DNA of 64,000 nt from Artemisia argyi (GCA_030686995.1 CM060680.1:82326060-82390059), one strand, 5' to 3'. Positions 35,070-44,838 are shown, counted from the first letter of the stretch. Made by a program: numbers and translations. Notes: generated by a model not told the origin, from the sequence alone.

Positions 35070-35915
35070 AAATCTTGCAAAACCGAATAAGTTTTACAAT
35101 CCTCCTAGGCAGTGTACCTAACCGTTGTAGTGTAGTATATGCAAGACACGAGGGTTGATCATTCTCTAGGGGAATAGTGAGGTAGGTTTCAAATGTATGA
35201 CGGAATAAGCCTAAGGTTTGAGGGAAGATTATTTTTGGTATTTTATATTTATTGATAGTAAGTAAAATCTCGGGTATTGGAAGAGTTTGGTTTTTTTAAC
35301 TACTAATTAACTAAATTAAACAACGACAAGAAAAGTAAATTGGTGAACTTCTTACAAGAGGAAAAGTATGTTTAGAATCTCACTACTCCTTAGTTAAATC
35401 CTATTATGTGGTCGAATTTTCATGTCCTTGTCTAATGCAATGTGGAATATTCCTTATTACCGGTTGTAGTTTGGTCAGCCTCACGTCTATAGATTAGCCG
35501 AACAACTCTTTGTCAGGCTCACCCAATAACTAACTACGCAATAAATACTCGGCTCAAATTAATTAACCTAAGACATAAGTTTTTAGCTAGTCACGTTTTA
35601 GTGGACATTCAAGCTATTATAGTTTTCCCTAGCCAGTTTTGCAACTCATAACGCACACACCATTAAACAAGAGACGACAACATAACAATCAATAACTAGG
35701 TTTCATGTAATCCTAAGCAAATATTAAGTGATCTATCCTAGCATGGTAATGAAAAGAAAAGGAAATGAATAAATAACAGTAACACATAGACATGATTGAA
35801 TGATTAAATAAACAACTTATCTTTCACCAAACATGAAGACATCAATGGCCAAAAGGCCTAAAAAATGTAGAAATTTGTCTAGGGTTTTGTTAGTTTTATA
35901 GACATAAAATAATAG
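35070..35915 (-). mobile_element. Inverted Athila LTR remnant
   Basis: The reverse complement matches the right half of the Athila LTR (GCAGTGTACCT, the CCTAGCC/AGTTTTC segment and the CATGTTTGATTAAAGATAAG region) at moderate divergence. The U3 half with the TGACGGCGTCA array is missing. It is an older, truncated copy in the opposite orientation. Confidence 0.7.
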
Positions 35916-35920
35916 ACGTG

Positions 35921-36319
35921 TGTTAGGATTGAACTCGAGATCACGGGATTGCACACTTTACGTATGAAGAGTAAATGTATAATAATTATTTATAAATGTT
36001 AAGAATAATTATTAATAAACAAAACACGTAACAACCGTTAGTATTAAACGGAAAGTGACTAACGACCGTTAGACAAAGAAAAGGAAAGTGATGTGTATGA
36101 GTTTTTGGTAAGTCAAGAAGGTTCCGAAAACCTCTTTTTGTTTCCAATACTGATCGGCCACAAGGAGTGCACCTCGTTTGTTGCTTGATCACCAAGTAAA
36201 CTCAAGTATATAAGCAAAACTCAAGGTTCATTGTTCCATACTTTTGTACACACATTAACTTGAGTTTTCTCTTTTCTTTTCTTCTCTAAAAAATCGATCA
36301 AACAATCCCTAAACCCTAG
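35921..36319 (+). mobile_element. Copia-type LTR E, left part (split by element B)
   Basis: Starts TGTTAGGATTGAAC and continues after the nested element at 44839. Together the two parts make a 752-bp LTR with a TG start and an AATTCCAACA end, followed by a PBS-like sequence. The last five bases here, CCTAG, are the target site of element B. Confidence 0.65.
36315..36319. repeat. Target duplication of element B, left
   Basis: CCTAG, repeated at 44834-44838. Confidence 0.9.
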
Positions 36320-36807
36320 TGTCGGATCGTGAACACCTTGAACTTGTGTTAATAATGATACTTTGAGTGATACCACTAAGTATGCGGAATCTACTTAATG
36401 ATACTTAGAAGATTGATTGTAAATGAAACAATATGTATGAACAATGTATGTAACAAAACAAATAGCTCCAATATTATTAATGATAATAATACGAGTGATC
36501 TATGATATCACTAGGGTTACACCTTGAAGCTCTAAGAAAACGTATTAGAAAGATATATTCTAACTATGATCTAGGATCTCCTTTTATACAACAAGGAGTC
36601 CTCTTGTACAAGATAAGTATAATACTAATAGAATAGATATACACAAAATCTTTTCTATGTTTATCTATGCGCGTTTCTCTAACAGTTATCATGCAAGCAG
36701 TGGTAATATTTGTTCTTGCAGTGGTAATGAGTTTCCACTGCAAGTACAATCTTCTGCAGTTGTAATATCTTCACTAGCCGTGGTAACTGATAGAATAATT
36801 CCCAACA
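36320..36807 (-). repeat. 3' LTR of element B
   Basis: 488 bp. Plus-strand edges TGTCGGATCG and TTCCCAACA. It carries CAGTGGTAA at 36698 and 36719, an inverted TTTCCACTG at 36732, and variants at 36757 and 36778. Confidence 0.93.
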
Positions 36808-36823
36808 ATCCTCCCCTAAACTT
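36808..36823 (-). other. Polypurine tract of element B
   Basis: On the minus strand TTTAGGGGAGGAT lies directly before the 3' LTR: a well-preserved purine primer site. Confidence 0.85.
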
Positions 36824-36897
36824 ATGATTTATTTGTAAATCAACAAGTTTCTTCAAGTATACAATAAACCTGAGGATATGGGAATTCTTCCAAACAA

Positions 36898-39789
36898 TTA
36901 TCTTGTTTTTCTCAACACTTTATCAGCTCTTGCATATTGATCTTGAATCTTCTGAATCAAAACTCTAACCTTTTCACTATCTGCATAAACTCTTAACTTT
37001 GATTTCAACATTGCAGAAAGAGTTGTAGCTCTAAGTGGGTATTCCTTCTCAGCAAACATAAACACATCCACTTTATTTGTTGTAGAAACCTGATGAACCT
37101 CACATTTATCAAAATATGTCCATGTAGTATTCAAGTTTGATGAATTAAACTTCCAATACTTATCATTAGAATCTGGTTCATATAGTCTTCTTAAGTCAAC
37201 CCAGAGCTGCATTTCTTTCATATCCTTGAGAGTATCAGCCTTGAATCTTTCATTAACAAGCTTCCAAAGGGTATCAAGATCATCTCTATCACATGCTTTA
37301 AGAAGATCTTCAAACTGAATGAATGATGAAGATTCTCCTCCCAGTCTTATAATTTTCCAAGTGGGAGCAAAATTCTTTGCTGTGTACACTTCCCAATCAA
37401 TAATTTGATGTTTTGATTGTAAAGGATCTGGATAGAAATCTTCTTCTTCAACAATGATAATTGCACTCTGTAGATCTTCTGCACATTTCTCAGATTGAGA
37501 TTCTTTCTCTTGAGGAACTTTCATTCTTTTGGTGACATGATCTTCAACTGTTGAAGCTTTCCTTTTACTTTGTTTGAATCTTTCAACTTCTTCAAAATCA
37601 ATAGGTCTGAAGGTACTATCTTGCCTTTTAATTCTGTAGTAGATACCTTCAATTCTTTCATGAGACATACCTTTGAAATCAGTCATCTTCCAAGTTCCAA
37701 CATGACAGCAATATACTTTCATCTCATGAATGATCTGTGCCTTTGTAAGTTGTCTTTGTTTCTTTTGACCTTCTCTGAAGTTTCCAATAATCTCCTCCAG
37801 TGCTTGTTGATTCTTCATTTGAATGAAATCAACCAATTGAGCTGTTCTTTGTTCTTCAGTTAAAGTCTTGTTAGCAACAAGCTCAATAGCTTTCTTCTTT
37901 ACAACCGGATCATGCTTAATCATATGCTGAATCTCTTCATCTGATGGCACATATGAGAACATAGGGGGTTTCTCATGTAAGATGGTTGGTGGAATCACTG
38001 AGAGTGGTTGTGCCATTACTTCTTCAAGTTTACCTAACCTTTGTGCTTCCATAAAACTAGCAACATCCATCTCCTTTTGCTTTTTCATATTTTCTCTTTC
38101 TGCAGCTTCAAATTGTTCTGCTAATCTTGCATCAAAATCAATTTGAGCTTGATCTTTCTTAGAAATCTTTCTTGTATGTACTTGTTCTGCACCAAACACC
38201 ATAGCTTTACCTTTAACTGATCTTTTTCTGGCAGCTTCTTCCTCTGCAGTGGTAAGTGATGGGACATCAGTGGTAACTTTTTCACGTGCAGTGGAAATTA
38301 TGTGATCAGTGGTAACATGTTCTGCTTCAGTGGAAAGTTGTTGAGCAGTTTCAATAACCATATCTTTATCCAACTTCCTCCCCTCAATCTCAGCTACATC
38401 ATCATATGCTTGAGCATCCATATCTTCAAGATTAGTACTCCTCCCCTTAATTTCTGCATCTGTTTTCCTCCCCTGTTTGGAAGAAGTTCCCAAAGCATAA
38501 CCAGAACCTGCAGAAAGACCATCATGTGATGATGATGGGGAAGAAACCACAACTTGAACATGTCTTCTCTTCTTGAGATTCTCAACTTCATCCTGCAACT
38601 TTTGAATCTCAGCCTTCAAAAGATTCAACTCTGTGGCATGTTGTTCTTTGGTCTGTGCCAGATCTTTCTCCAGAGTTTGAACCTATTTGACTAATTTGGT
38701 ACATAATTCCATCAATTCAGTTAGTGTCACACTGCCTTCAACACTTCCAACTGTGTTACCTGTTGGGAGAGGTGAATCATAAGGCATTGATTCAGGCTCT
38801 TCTCTAGTTGGACTAGATTGAAGCCTTGAACCACCACTGCTTGTGCCTAAACCAAAAGGCTCAGCAACATGCAATGTTGAGATGAAAGAAGTTGGCTGTT
38901 TAGACCTTCTTTCATAAGTGTGAGTTACAGCAGGGATATGTTGAATTTGTAGAACAATAATAGTGGGTGTGTGATGGGATACAACTGGGATTGTTGCATC
39001 TTCACCTTGTACCTGTGAAATCTTTGCAAGCATGTTTGGTAAAAGAGGATGAATCACTCCATTCCAAAAATCTGAAGCCTTACACATGTTTTGAAATACT
39101 TTTGGCTTAAGACATGGAGTGTCATAAATCCTATTATGATTTTTTAGTTGAAATTCATTTAACACTGCTTACACAAACCTTGGATACATCAAAAATTTGT
39201 ATGAATTTGTTACATTGCCTTTCATGTTATTAAATATAAACCTTGAAAAATTGAAAGTCCTATCAGAAACCAAGCAAACTAAAGGGTAAGCCATGGTTGA
39301 TCCAAATTGTTCATAAGAAGTTTTCTTAGGACTTAGGCAATGCAACAGAGTGTGTATCAAAAATCTCCAATGGGGACAAAAACATCCTTTCTTAAAAGTT
39401 ACTTTTTGGTCAGATGTATTATACCCCATCAAAGCAATGTATTTGAATATTTCTGAATTAGGTAATGTGATGATACCATTGAGATCATCTAATTGGAGAA
39501 TTCTCCTTAAAGATGACTCAGTAACATCAATAGTTACCCCATCCACTGTGGCTCTAAGAGCTTCCACAGATTCATGTATGTCTCCCTGTTCAAGTGTTAT
39601 GGACTCCACAGAGTTCCAAAACTGTTTGATTTGAGAAACAAAGATTGTGGGATTCATAGTTAAGGCATACCTTATATGAGTTGTGTTTAGGAAATCCACA
39701 ATCTGATGAAAAACGGGTCCACTCTTGTCGTTTGACTTTTGTAGGTAAGCCACTTGATTGTGTTCATTTGCAAACTTGAGAGACACCAT
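36898..39789 (-). pseudogene. Element B accessory ORF (mis-named synaptobrevin/longin-like in daisy genomes), two stops
   Basis: A single frame of 964 codons from ATG 39789 to the stop at 36898, broken only by TAA at 39171-39169 and TAG at 38685-38683. N-terminal about 210 residues form a conserved globular-looking domain (FHQIVDFLN, RYALTMNPTIFVSQIKQFW, VDGVTIDVTESSLRRILQLDD, HTLLHCLSPKKTSYEQF). From memory, proteins of this style are annotated in Anthemideae genomes as synaptobrevin/longin-like; nothing here supports a SNARE function. The middle is Pro/Ser/Thr-rich, then a coiled coil, then a seven-residue repeat (V/I/L)(S/T)T at 38240-38340 that coincides with the DNA motif array. The C-terminal 400 residues are Lys/Glu-rich with a second conserved block (DFYPDPLQ, WKLVNERF, LRRLYEPD). 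Enzyme motifs absent; role unknown. Confidence 0.7.
38247..38336. repeat. CAGTGG(T/A)AA array inside accessory ORF
   Basis: Copies start at 38247, 38268, 38289, 38307 and 38328 (spacings 21, 21, 18, 21). On the coding strand they encode the repeated Ser/Thr-Thr pairs of a heptapeptide repeat. Confidence 0.85.
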
Positions 39790-40031
39790 GATTTTGTGAT
39801 TTGAGAGATAAAAGTGTTAGTAATCGATAATAAGAGGCAAGCCGTATAAAATCAATTTATACTAATAGGGTTTTGAGAAAAACGCGTATGGTGAATTATC
39901 TATAGAAAGATTTATCTTTAGAAAAGAATAAATAAAATTTGGTAAGTAGATAATTCCCAAAAATTTTACCCTATTAATACGGAAAGACAGTTATATTTGC
40001 AATGACTAGTAAAAATAAGATTACTGACACA

Positions 40032-40133
40032 CAGTTGTAACGGCTAGTTCACCAGTGGTAAAATTTACACTATCAGTGGAAATGGTGAACTTGCAGTGGT
40101 AAAAATCAACAAAATTTCAAAGAGCAGTGGTAA
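40032..40133. repeat. CAGTGG(T/A)AA array in non-coding leader of accessory ORF
   Basis: A variant (CAGTTGTAA) at 40032 and exact copies at 40053, 40074, 40094 and 40125; spacings 21, 21, 20 and 31 bp, all close to whole numbers of DNA turns. No ORF covers this segment, so the spacing is not imposed by codons. Confidence 0.85.
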
Positions 40134-40504
40134 GTAACACATGTAAAATTTGCTGCTCTTATCATAGTTTTTAGCAAACTATCAGCTATCAACGGATTTG
40201 ATAAGTCTTTACCAGAAGCCATTTGCTTATGGACTAGCTGATTCTTATGTGGGTTAGACATGGTGAATCAATAACCATTTGTTGTGTGTCTAAGATATAC
40301 ACCTTATTACTCCAATGATATAGGTTGTATACTGCAACACAAAATAAGTCTCATCTTAACCCACAAAGATTAACCCAAGTAACTTTTTAACCAAGTTACT
40401 ATACACAAAAATATCTTCTCAAAAGTCAAACCACAGTTACTTCTCAAACCAACCAAAACAGATGAAAGTAAATAACCTTCATTAATTAGCATAACACCTA
40501 ACCT

Positions 40505-40513
40505 TGGCTTATT
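40505..40513 (+). promoter_or_regulatory. Possible TATA box of opposite-strand ORF
   Basis: GCTTATTTAA about 90 bp upstream of the ATG at 40598, with a CA/TC-rich leader between. Weak consensus. Confidence 0.3.
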
Positions 40514-40597
40514 TAACCTCCTTCAAACACCACATCTCAGTCACCAATAATCTTGCAAACCCAAATATCCCAATCAACCCAATTCTCTTCCACAACC

Positions 40598-41047
40598 ATG
40601 TCATCAAATCCTGAGTCCTCTGATCAACACTTTTCTGTTCCATCATCAGAAGAAGATGTACCACCATATCCATGGGGACTTGAAGATTCTGACTATAAGA
40701 GAGAGATGGAGAAACGATGGGATGTGCAAGAAAAACAATGGAATGCACACATAGAGGGTGAATCAAGCCATGATCCAAATCCTGCTGAGAGAGAGCTTGT
40801 CTCTCCTTTCATCTGGACCTCTGATGAAGAATCTTCAGAAGAAGAGAATGAAGATCCAACCTTTCTTCCACCTTCCACACCAGAGAAATCCCAACCAAGA
40901 TCAAGTAAAAGAGATTCATCTCTCCCAACATCATCAAATTTGGTGTTGGATCTTCCTGCTCCAGAACCTGGTCTTCTGCATCAAGAACATATTGGACAGA
41001 GCAAGAAGGCTCAGATCATATGTAAGGGAAAGGAGAAGCAGAAGTAA
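40598..41047 (+). CDS. Opposite-strand acidic ORF inside element B
   Basis: 149 codons, ATG at 40598 in a good plant context (CACAACCATGT), stop TAA at 41045. The upstream in-frame TTG at 40553 is not a likely start. It runs against the transcription direction of element B, between gag and the accessory ORF. The protein is hydrophilic and Ser/Glu/Pro-rich (strings SSEEDVPPYPWGLEDSDY, EKRWDVQEKQW, SDEESSEEENEDPTF), with a C-terminal basic end (KGKEKQK). The Trp-containing PYPWGLED segment looks like a conserved linear motif rather than random antisense. About 250 bp of T-rich 3'-UTR-like sequence with AATGAATGAAAAG follows. I do not recognise a family. Alternatives: captured host gene fragment, or chance antisense ORF. 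Confidence 0.5.
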   Translation: MSSNPESSDQHFSVPSSEEDVPPYPWGLEDSDYKREMEKRWDVQEKQWNAHIEGESSHDPNPAERELVSPFIWTSDEESSEEENEDPTFLPPSTPEKSQPRSSKRDSSLPTSSNLVLDLPAPEPGLLHQEHIGQSKKAQIICKGKEKQK

Positions 41048-41575
41048 ATGATTGAGGAATGTTGCCAAGGAACAAAGTTCTTGAGTATTATCTTGACTTT
41101 GTTACTTGAGCACCTTCACAGTCTTCCTTCTCTTCTTTTTCCATTTTCATCTTCAGCTTCTTCATTGTACTTGTCATAGCCTCAAGTATTATGTAATAAT
41201 TGATAGTAGCTAGTAGTAAACAATTAGCCAAATGTATTAGGAATGATCTTTGTAATTCAATTGGAACTTTGAATGTAAGCTGTAACTTGTGTCTTGGAAT
41301 GAATGAAAAGATCTTCTTAATTTAATATTGTAAGACCTTCAGCATTATTATCTTTGCAGTAGAAATCTAAGTTCAGCTTATTCGACCACATTCCTTGGCT
41401 ACACCTCTTGGTGACTTTAACACACTTCTTGCAATCTCATAAACATTTGCAGAACAGACATATACCAAACAACTTGCAAACATATTAGTGAGTCACTGTA
41501 AAACTCAGAAAGTATTATCAAGTCATTCATAAACATAAGTAGTCTTTGACTGTTCCTGCACTCAACATAAAACAA

Positions 41576-44299
41576 TTAGTACCTTTTGGGGACCCAAGCC
41601 ACAAATGACTTGGATCTGCCTCGTGTATCAATATAATTGTATCTATCAAAGGTCATTGATACACCATTGGGATTGTCTGAGGTTGTTGTTCCTTTTGGTT
41701 TCCATTCCCAACGAGCTGAGGCCTTAACAGCTTTTCCCAAGTTTACCCTTTTCTTATTCACATAGACATCAGTGGAAACATTTGGTCTTGCAGTGGTAAC
41801 TGCATGCCTAGCAGTGGAAACTGCTGGATTAGAAAAATTTGGTCTCCACATGTGATTCTTGTGATCATTCTTTTCAAAAAAAATCTTTTTCCCTGTTTGA
41901 TAAGATTTAACAAAAGAAGTGACAGGGGACTTAGGATAAAATCTGTTTTTACTACTGGCAGTGGTAACTGCTGGTCTAGCAGTGGAAATTGGTTTGATGC
42001 CAGTGGTAAGCATAACAGACCTGGGAACCATCTTGTTCAGGGGGTTTGGGTGAGTCATTTTATTAGAATTATGTCCATTCACCCTTGTATTCACAAATAC
42101 TTCCCTTCTTCCCATGTGGTAGGTACAGTCTTTAGCTAAATGGTCAAAGCTACCACATATATGACAAGCCTTATTGTTGAACACAAAATCACTACCAAAC
42201 TGCCTAGTTTTAACATGATTCCAACTTCTCATGTTCCCTCTAGGAGATTTAGACCTATCCTTGTACATCTCTGCATACCTAGTAGTAGGCCTAGTGTAAT
42301 TTGACTGTGTCCAAGGCTTCTCTTTGACTTCTTCAGGAATACTTTTTCTTTCCTCAACTTTAACATCTTCAGTAACACTAGTTTTAGACTCAACATTTAA
42401 ACATTCATCTTTAAGAGATGAGTCACTAACACTATCAAAAGTCTCAACCTCAACCTGAACCTTTTCAGTTTCAACTGGTTTAACAAATTTTGGTCCATAG
42501 GTCATGGGTGGATCCTGAAACTCTTCTAAGCCTGTGTGAGCTAGGTCAATGCCAGGAGGTGCTGGAACACCTCTTAGAGGTGGTGGAACAGATTTGTATC
42601 CAAGACCTGATTTAGCTTTGCTCACAACTTGGGCTTCCCAAATTTTGTCAATGCTCTTGGATTGATGGTCTAGTGTTTGCTTAGTTATCTGAATATTCTC
42701 ACTAGCCTTTTTAACTTTTTCAATCTCTTCCCTAAGAGCTTTATTTACTTCAACATAAAAATCTAAGTCTCTTTTTAAAACAGCAATATCATCACTGAAC
42801 TTAGATTCATTAGCCCTATAATGCTCTATCTGTTTTTCTAAAACACCTAGACCTCTTTTATGATTTGCTAAATTATAATTAGTATGATGTAAATCTAGCA
42901 TCAGTTCATCATATTTTGTTTTAGAGATCTCTAACTCTTTTACAGCCTTACAGTTTTTAGAACAAGCATTATCAGTATATACCTCAGAGTTAGAGAAAGC
43001 CATGAATGCATGCTCAGTAGCTAGCATTGCAGATTCTGAATCATCTTCTCCATCCTGAGTCATAAAGCTCCAATCAAAGCTCACTCCATCAATAGCCAAT
43101 AGCACCTTTGGCTCTTCTGTTGTAGGTTCTTTGTTCTTTTCCTTCTTGTACCAAGTTGACTTGTTGTCAGATTTCCTTGGTTTTCTGCATTCTCTTGCAA
43201 AGTGCCCCTTCTTGTGACAGTTATAGCACTCCACCTTCTTTTTATCAAAACCTACAGTCTCATCACCACTTATATGTATCTTTCTCCCTGTCTTCTTCCA
43301 GAACTTCTTTGATCTCAAGCTAAGTAATGCCACCTGCCATTTAATGTCCATCTCCTCCATATCATCTTCATCAATTTGATCCAAATCCTCATGATTGAGA
43401 ATTGAACCACCCACATGGCTTGATATAAAGGCATAGAAAGTAGCATCACTTAGTCCTGCAACCTGTTTCTTTGAGCTCCTAGTGGAAACATTTCCATTAC
43501 CAGTGGAAACAATCATGTTACCACTGTCATCATCACTATCACTTTCATCATCTGAACTATCATTACCTGATGATGATATGAGTGCTACACTTGCAGAACT
43601 TGTTCTTAACTTGCCAGCTTTCTTTAATCTTTGTTCAATAACTTTGAAGTTATTGTACACATCATTAAGCTTCATGGTCTCAAGATCTAACTTATCTTCC
43701 CAAACAGCAACATTGGTATCAAACTCAGAATGTAAGCTTCTTAGAAATTTAAGATTGAGGTCTTCCTTTTCCACCTCAATTCCAAAAGCAGTGAGCTGAG
43801 TAACAATCTTTTGTAGCCTTGTGAATATGCTATCAAGAGATTCATTACTTGTTGAACCAAAGTTTTCATAAGTCTGCTTCAGTAAAGTCTTTTGAGTCTT
43901 CTTGGTAGAGTCATTACCACCAAACACTTCACAGATCTCATCAAAAAAGGTCTTTGCAGACTTGTATTTGCTAAAAGCCAGAACTTGTTCTCTGGGTAGA
44001 GCCATCAATAACAAACCTCTAGCCTTCAAATCATTCTTTAGTTGGCTTCTTTCTTCATTAGTAACAGGACCAGTGTTAACTTTTGTTACTGTCTTGTCAC
44101 CAACCTGCTCTACAGTTGTACCAGGTTTGAATGAATTTCCACACATTATGATCTCCCATAATGTGTAGTCTTGAACCATAAAGAATTGTTCTATCATAAG
44201 CCTCCACATCTCAAAGTCATTAATCTTAAGCTTAGGAAGCTTTGCAGCAATGTTTGATTGGCTTGTTTCTGTCTCCATTGTTTCTTTTGAGTCTGCCAT
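41576..44299 (-). CDS. gag: Element B Copia-type gag, intact, large
   Basis: 907 codons without interruption, ATG 44299-44297, stop at 41576. The N-terminus carries the Copia gag helical domain (KLKINDFEMWRLMIEQFF, TFFDEICEVFGG, and the LKFLRSLHSEFDT motif). A first CX2CX4HX4C knuckle (CYNCHKKGHFAREC) sits near residue 355-370, followed by a long coiled coil (about residues 470-570), a Pro/Ser linker, and a second knuckle (CHICGSFDHLAKDC) near residue 710. The C-terminal 170 residues contain two blocks of a seven-residue (V/I)(S/T)TAR-type repeat coinciding with DNA motif copies at 41770-41820 and 41959-42009. It ends where full elements would enter protease; here a stop follows directly. The intact frame in a young insertion suggests gag is still made and used. 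Confidence 0.88.
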   Translation of the reverse strand: MADSKETMETETSQSNIAAKLPKLKINDFEMWRLMIEQFFMVQDYTLWEIIMCGNSFKPGTTVEQVGDKTVTKVNTGPVTNEERSQLKNDLKARGLLLMALPREQVLAFSKYKSAKTFFDEICEVFGGNDSTKKTQKTLLKQTYENFGSTSNESLDSIFTRLQKIVTQLTAFGIEVEKEDLNLKFLRSLHSEFDTNVAVWEDKLDLETMKLNDVYNNFKVIEQRLKKAGKLRTSSASVALISSSGNDSSDDESDSDDDSGNMIVSTGNGNVSTRSSKKQVAGLSDATFYAFISSHVGGSILNHEDLDQIDEDDMEEMDIKWQVALLSLRSKKFWKKTGRKIHISGDETVGFDKKKVECYNCHKKGHFARECRKPRKSDNKSTWYKKEKNKEPTTEEPKVLLAIDGVSFDWSFMTQDGEDDSESAMLATEHAFMAFSNSEVYTDNACSKNCKAVKELEISKTKYDELMLDLHHTNYNLANHKRGLGVLEKQIEHYRANESKFSDDIAVLKRDLDFYVEVNKALREEIEKVKKASENIQITKQTLDHQSKSIDKIWEAQVVSKAKSGLGYKSVPPPLRGVPAPPGIDLAHTGLEEFQDPPMTYGPKFVKPVETEKVQVEVETFDSVSDSSLKDECLNVESKTSVTEDVKVEERKSIPEEVKEKPWTQSNYTRPTTRYAEMYKDRSKSPRGNMRSWNHVKTRQFGSDFVFNNKACHICGSFDHLAKDCTYHMGRREVFVNTRVNGHNSNKMTHPNPLNKMVPRSVMLTTGIKPISTARPAVTTASSKNRFYPKSPVTSFVKSYQTGKKIFFEKNDHKNHMWRPNFSNPAVSTARHAVTTARPNVSTDVYVNKKRVNLGKAVKASARWEWKPKGTTTSDNPNGVSMTFDRYNYIDTRGRSKSFVAWVPKRY
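41770..42009. repeat. CAGTGG(T/A)AA array in gag C-terminus
   Basis: Exact copies at 41770, 41791, 41812 and at 41959, 41980, 42001. Every spacing within a triplet is 21 bp and the gap between triplets, start to start from 41812 to 41959, is 147 bp (seven times 21). Confidence 0.88.
43480..43526. repeat. CAGTGG(T/A)AA pair plus inverted copy in gag
   Basis: TAGTGGAAA at 43480, CAGTGGAAA at 43501 (21 bp apart) and an inverted TTACCACTG at 43518. The direct-direct-inverted order resembles that in the LTR. Confidence 0.8.
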
Positions 44300-44330
44300 A
44301 GGATCTTCTAAATCAAAATATCAAAGCCTT

Positions 44331-44342
44331 GCTCTGATACCA
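44331..44342 (-). other. Primer binding site of element B
   Basis: On the minus strand TGGTATCAGAGC, a perfect initiator-tRNA-Met site, 2 bp inside the 5' LTR. Confidence 0.93.
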
Positions 44343-44605
44343 CTTGTTGGATCGTGAACACCTTGAACTTGTGTTAATAATGATACTTTGAGTGATACCA
44401 CTAAGTATGCGGAATCTACTTAATGATACTTAGAAGATTGATTGTAAATGAAACAATATGTATGAACAATGTATGTAACAAAACAAATAGCTCCAATATT
44501 ATTAATGATAATAATACGAGTGATCTATGATATCACTAGGGTTACACCTTGAAGCTCTAAGAAAACGTATTAGAAAGATATATTTTAACTATGATCTAGG
44601 ATCTC

Positions 44606-44615
44606 CTTTTATACA
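44606..44615 (-). promoter_or_regulatory. TATA box of element B LTR
   Basis: GTATAAAAGG on the minus strand, placed mid-LTR downstream of the U3 motif array. Confidence 0.65.
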
Positions 44616-44723
44616 ACAAGGAGTCCTCTTGTACAAGATAAGTATAATACTAATAGAATAAGATATACACAAAATCTTTTCTATGTTTATCTATGCGCGT
44701 TTCTCTAACAGTTATCATGCAAG

Positions 44724-44812
44724 CAGTGGTAATATTTGTTCTTGCAGTGGTAATGAGTTTCCACTGCAAGTACAATCTTCTGCAGTTGTAATATCTTCAC
44801 TAGCCGTGGTAA
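44724..44812. promoter_or_regulatory. CAGTGGTAA array in U3 of element B
   Basis: CAGTGGTAA at 44724 and 44745 (21 bp apart), inverted TTTCCACTG at 44758, variants at 44783 and 44804 (21 bp apart). Upstream of the TATA box on the transcribed strand. Confidence 0.8.
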
Positions 44813-44833
44813 CTGATAGAATAATTCCCAACA

Positions 44834-44838
44834 CCTAG
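44834..44838. repeat. Target duplication of element B, right
   Basis: CCTAG, matching 36315-36319. Confidence 0.9.

Larger units (their letters stand above)
36320..44833 (-). mobile_element. Element B: complete pol-less Copia-derived retrotransposon
   Basis: 8.5 kb, minus strand, with 488/489-bp LTRs that differ at two bases and one indel by my reading, TSD CCTAG, a perfect PBS and a strong polypurine tract. Order in its own direction: LTR, gag, an ORF on the opposite strand, a long accessory ORF, LTR. Protease, integrase, RT and RNase H are missing. It is structurally a recent insertion and must have used enzymes in trans. It carries about 29 copies of a CAGTGG(T/A)AA motif, counting variants. 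Confidence 0.93.
44345..44833 (-). repeat. 5' LTR of element B
   Basis: 489 bp, TGTTGGATCG to TTCCCAACA on the plus strand. On the minus strand, U3 begins at 44833 and holds motif copies at 44804, 44783, 44758 (inverted), 44745 and 44724, about 110-220 bp upstream of a TATA box at 44606-44615. Confidence 0.93.

Noticed and set aside
36898..39789. Naming the accessory ORF a synaptobrevin/longin protein
   Set aside because: This label appears to be propagated annotation; I see no longin fold motif or SNARE motif, and the context is a retrotransposon.
41804..42139. Plus-strand ORFs opposite gag of element B (41804-42139, 43482-43799, 43902-44168)
   Set aside because: Shadows of the intact gag frame with no start context or composition of their own.
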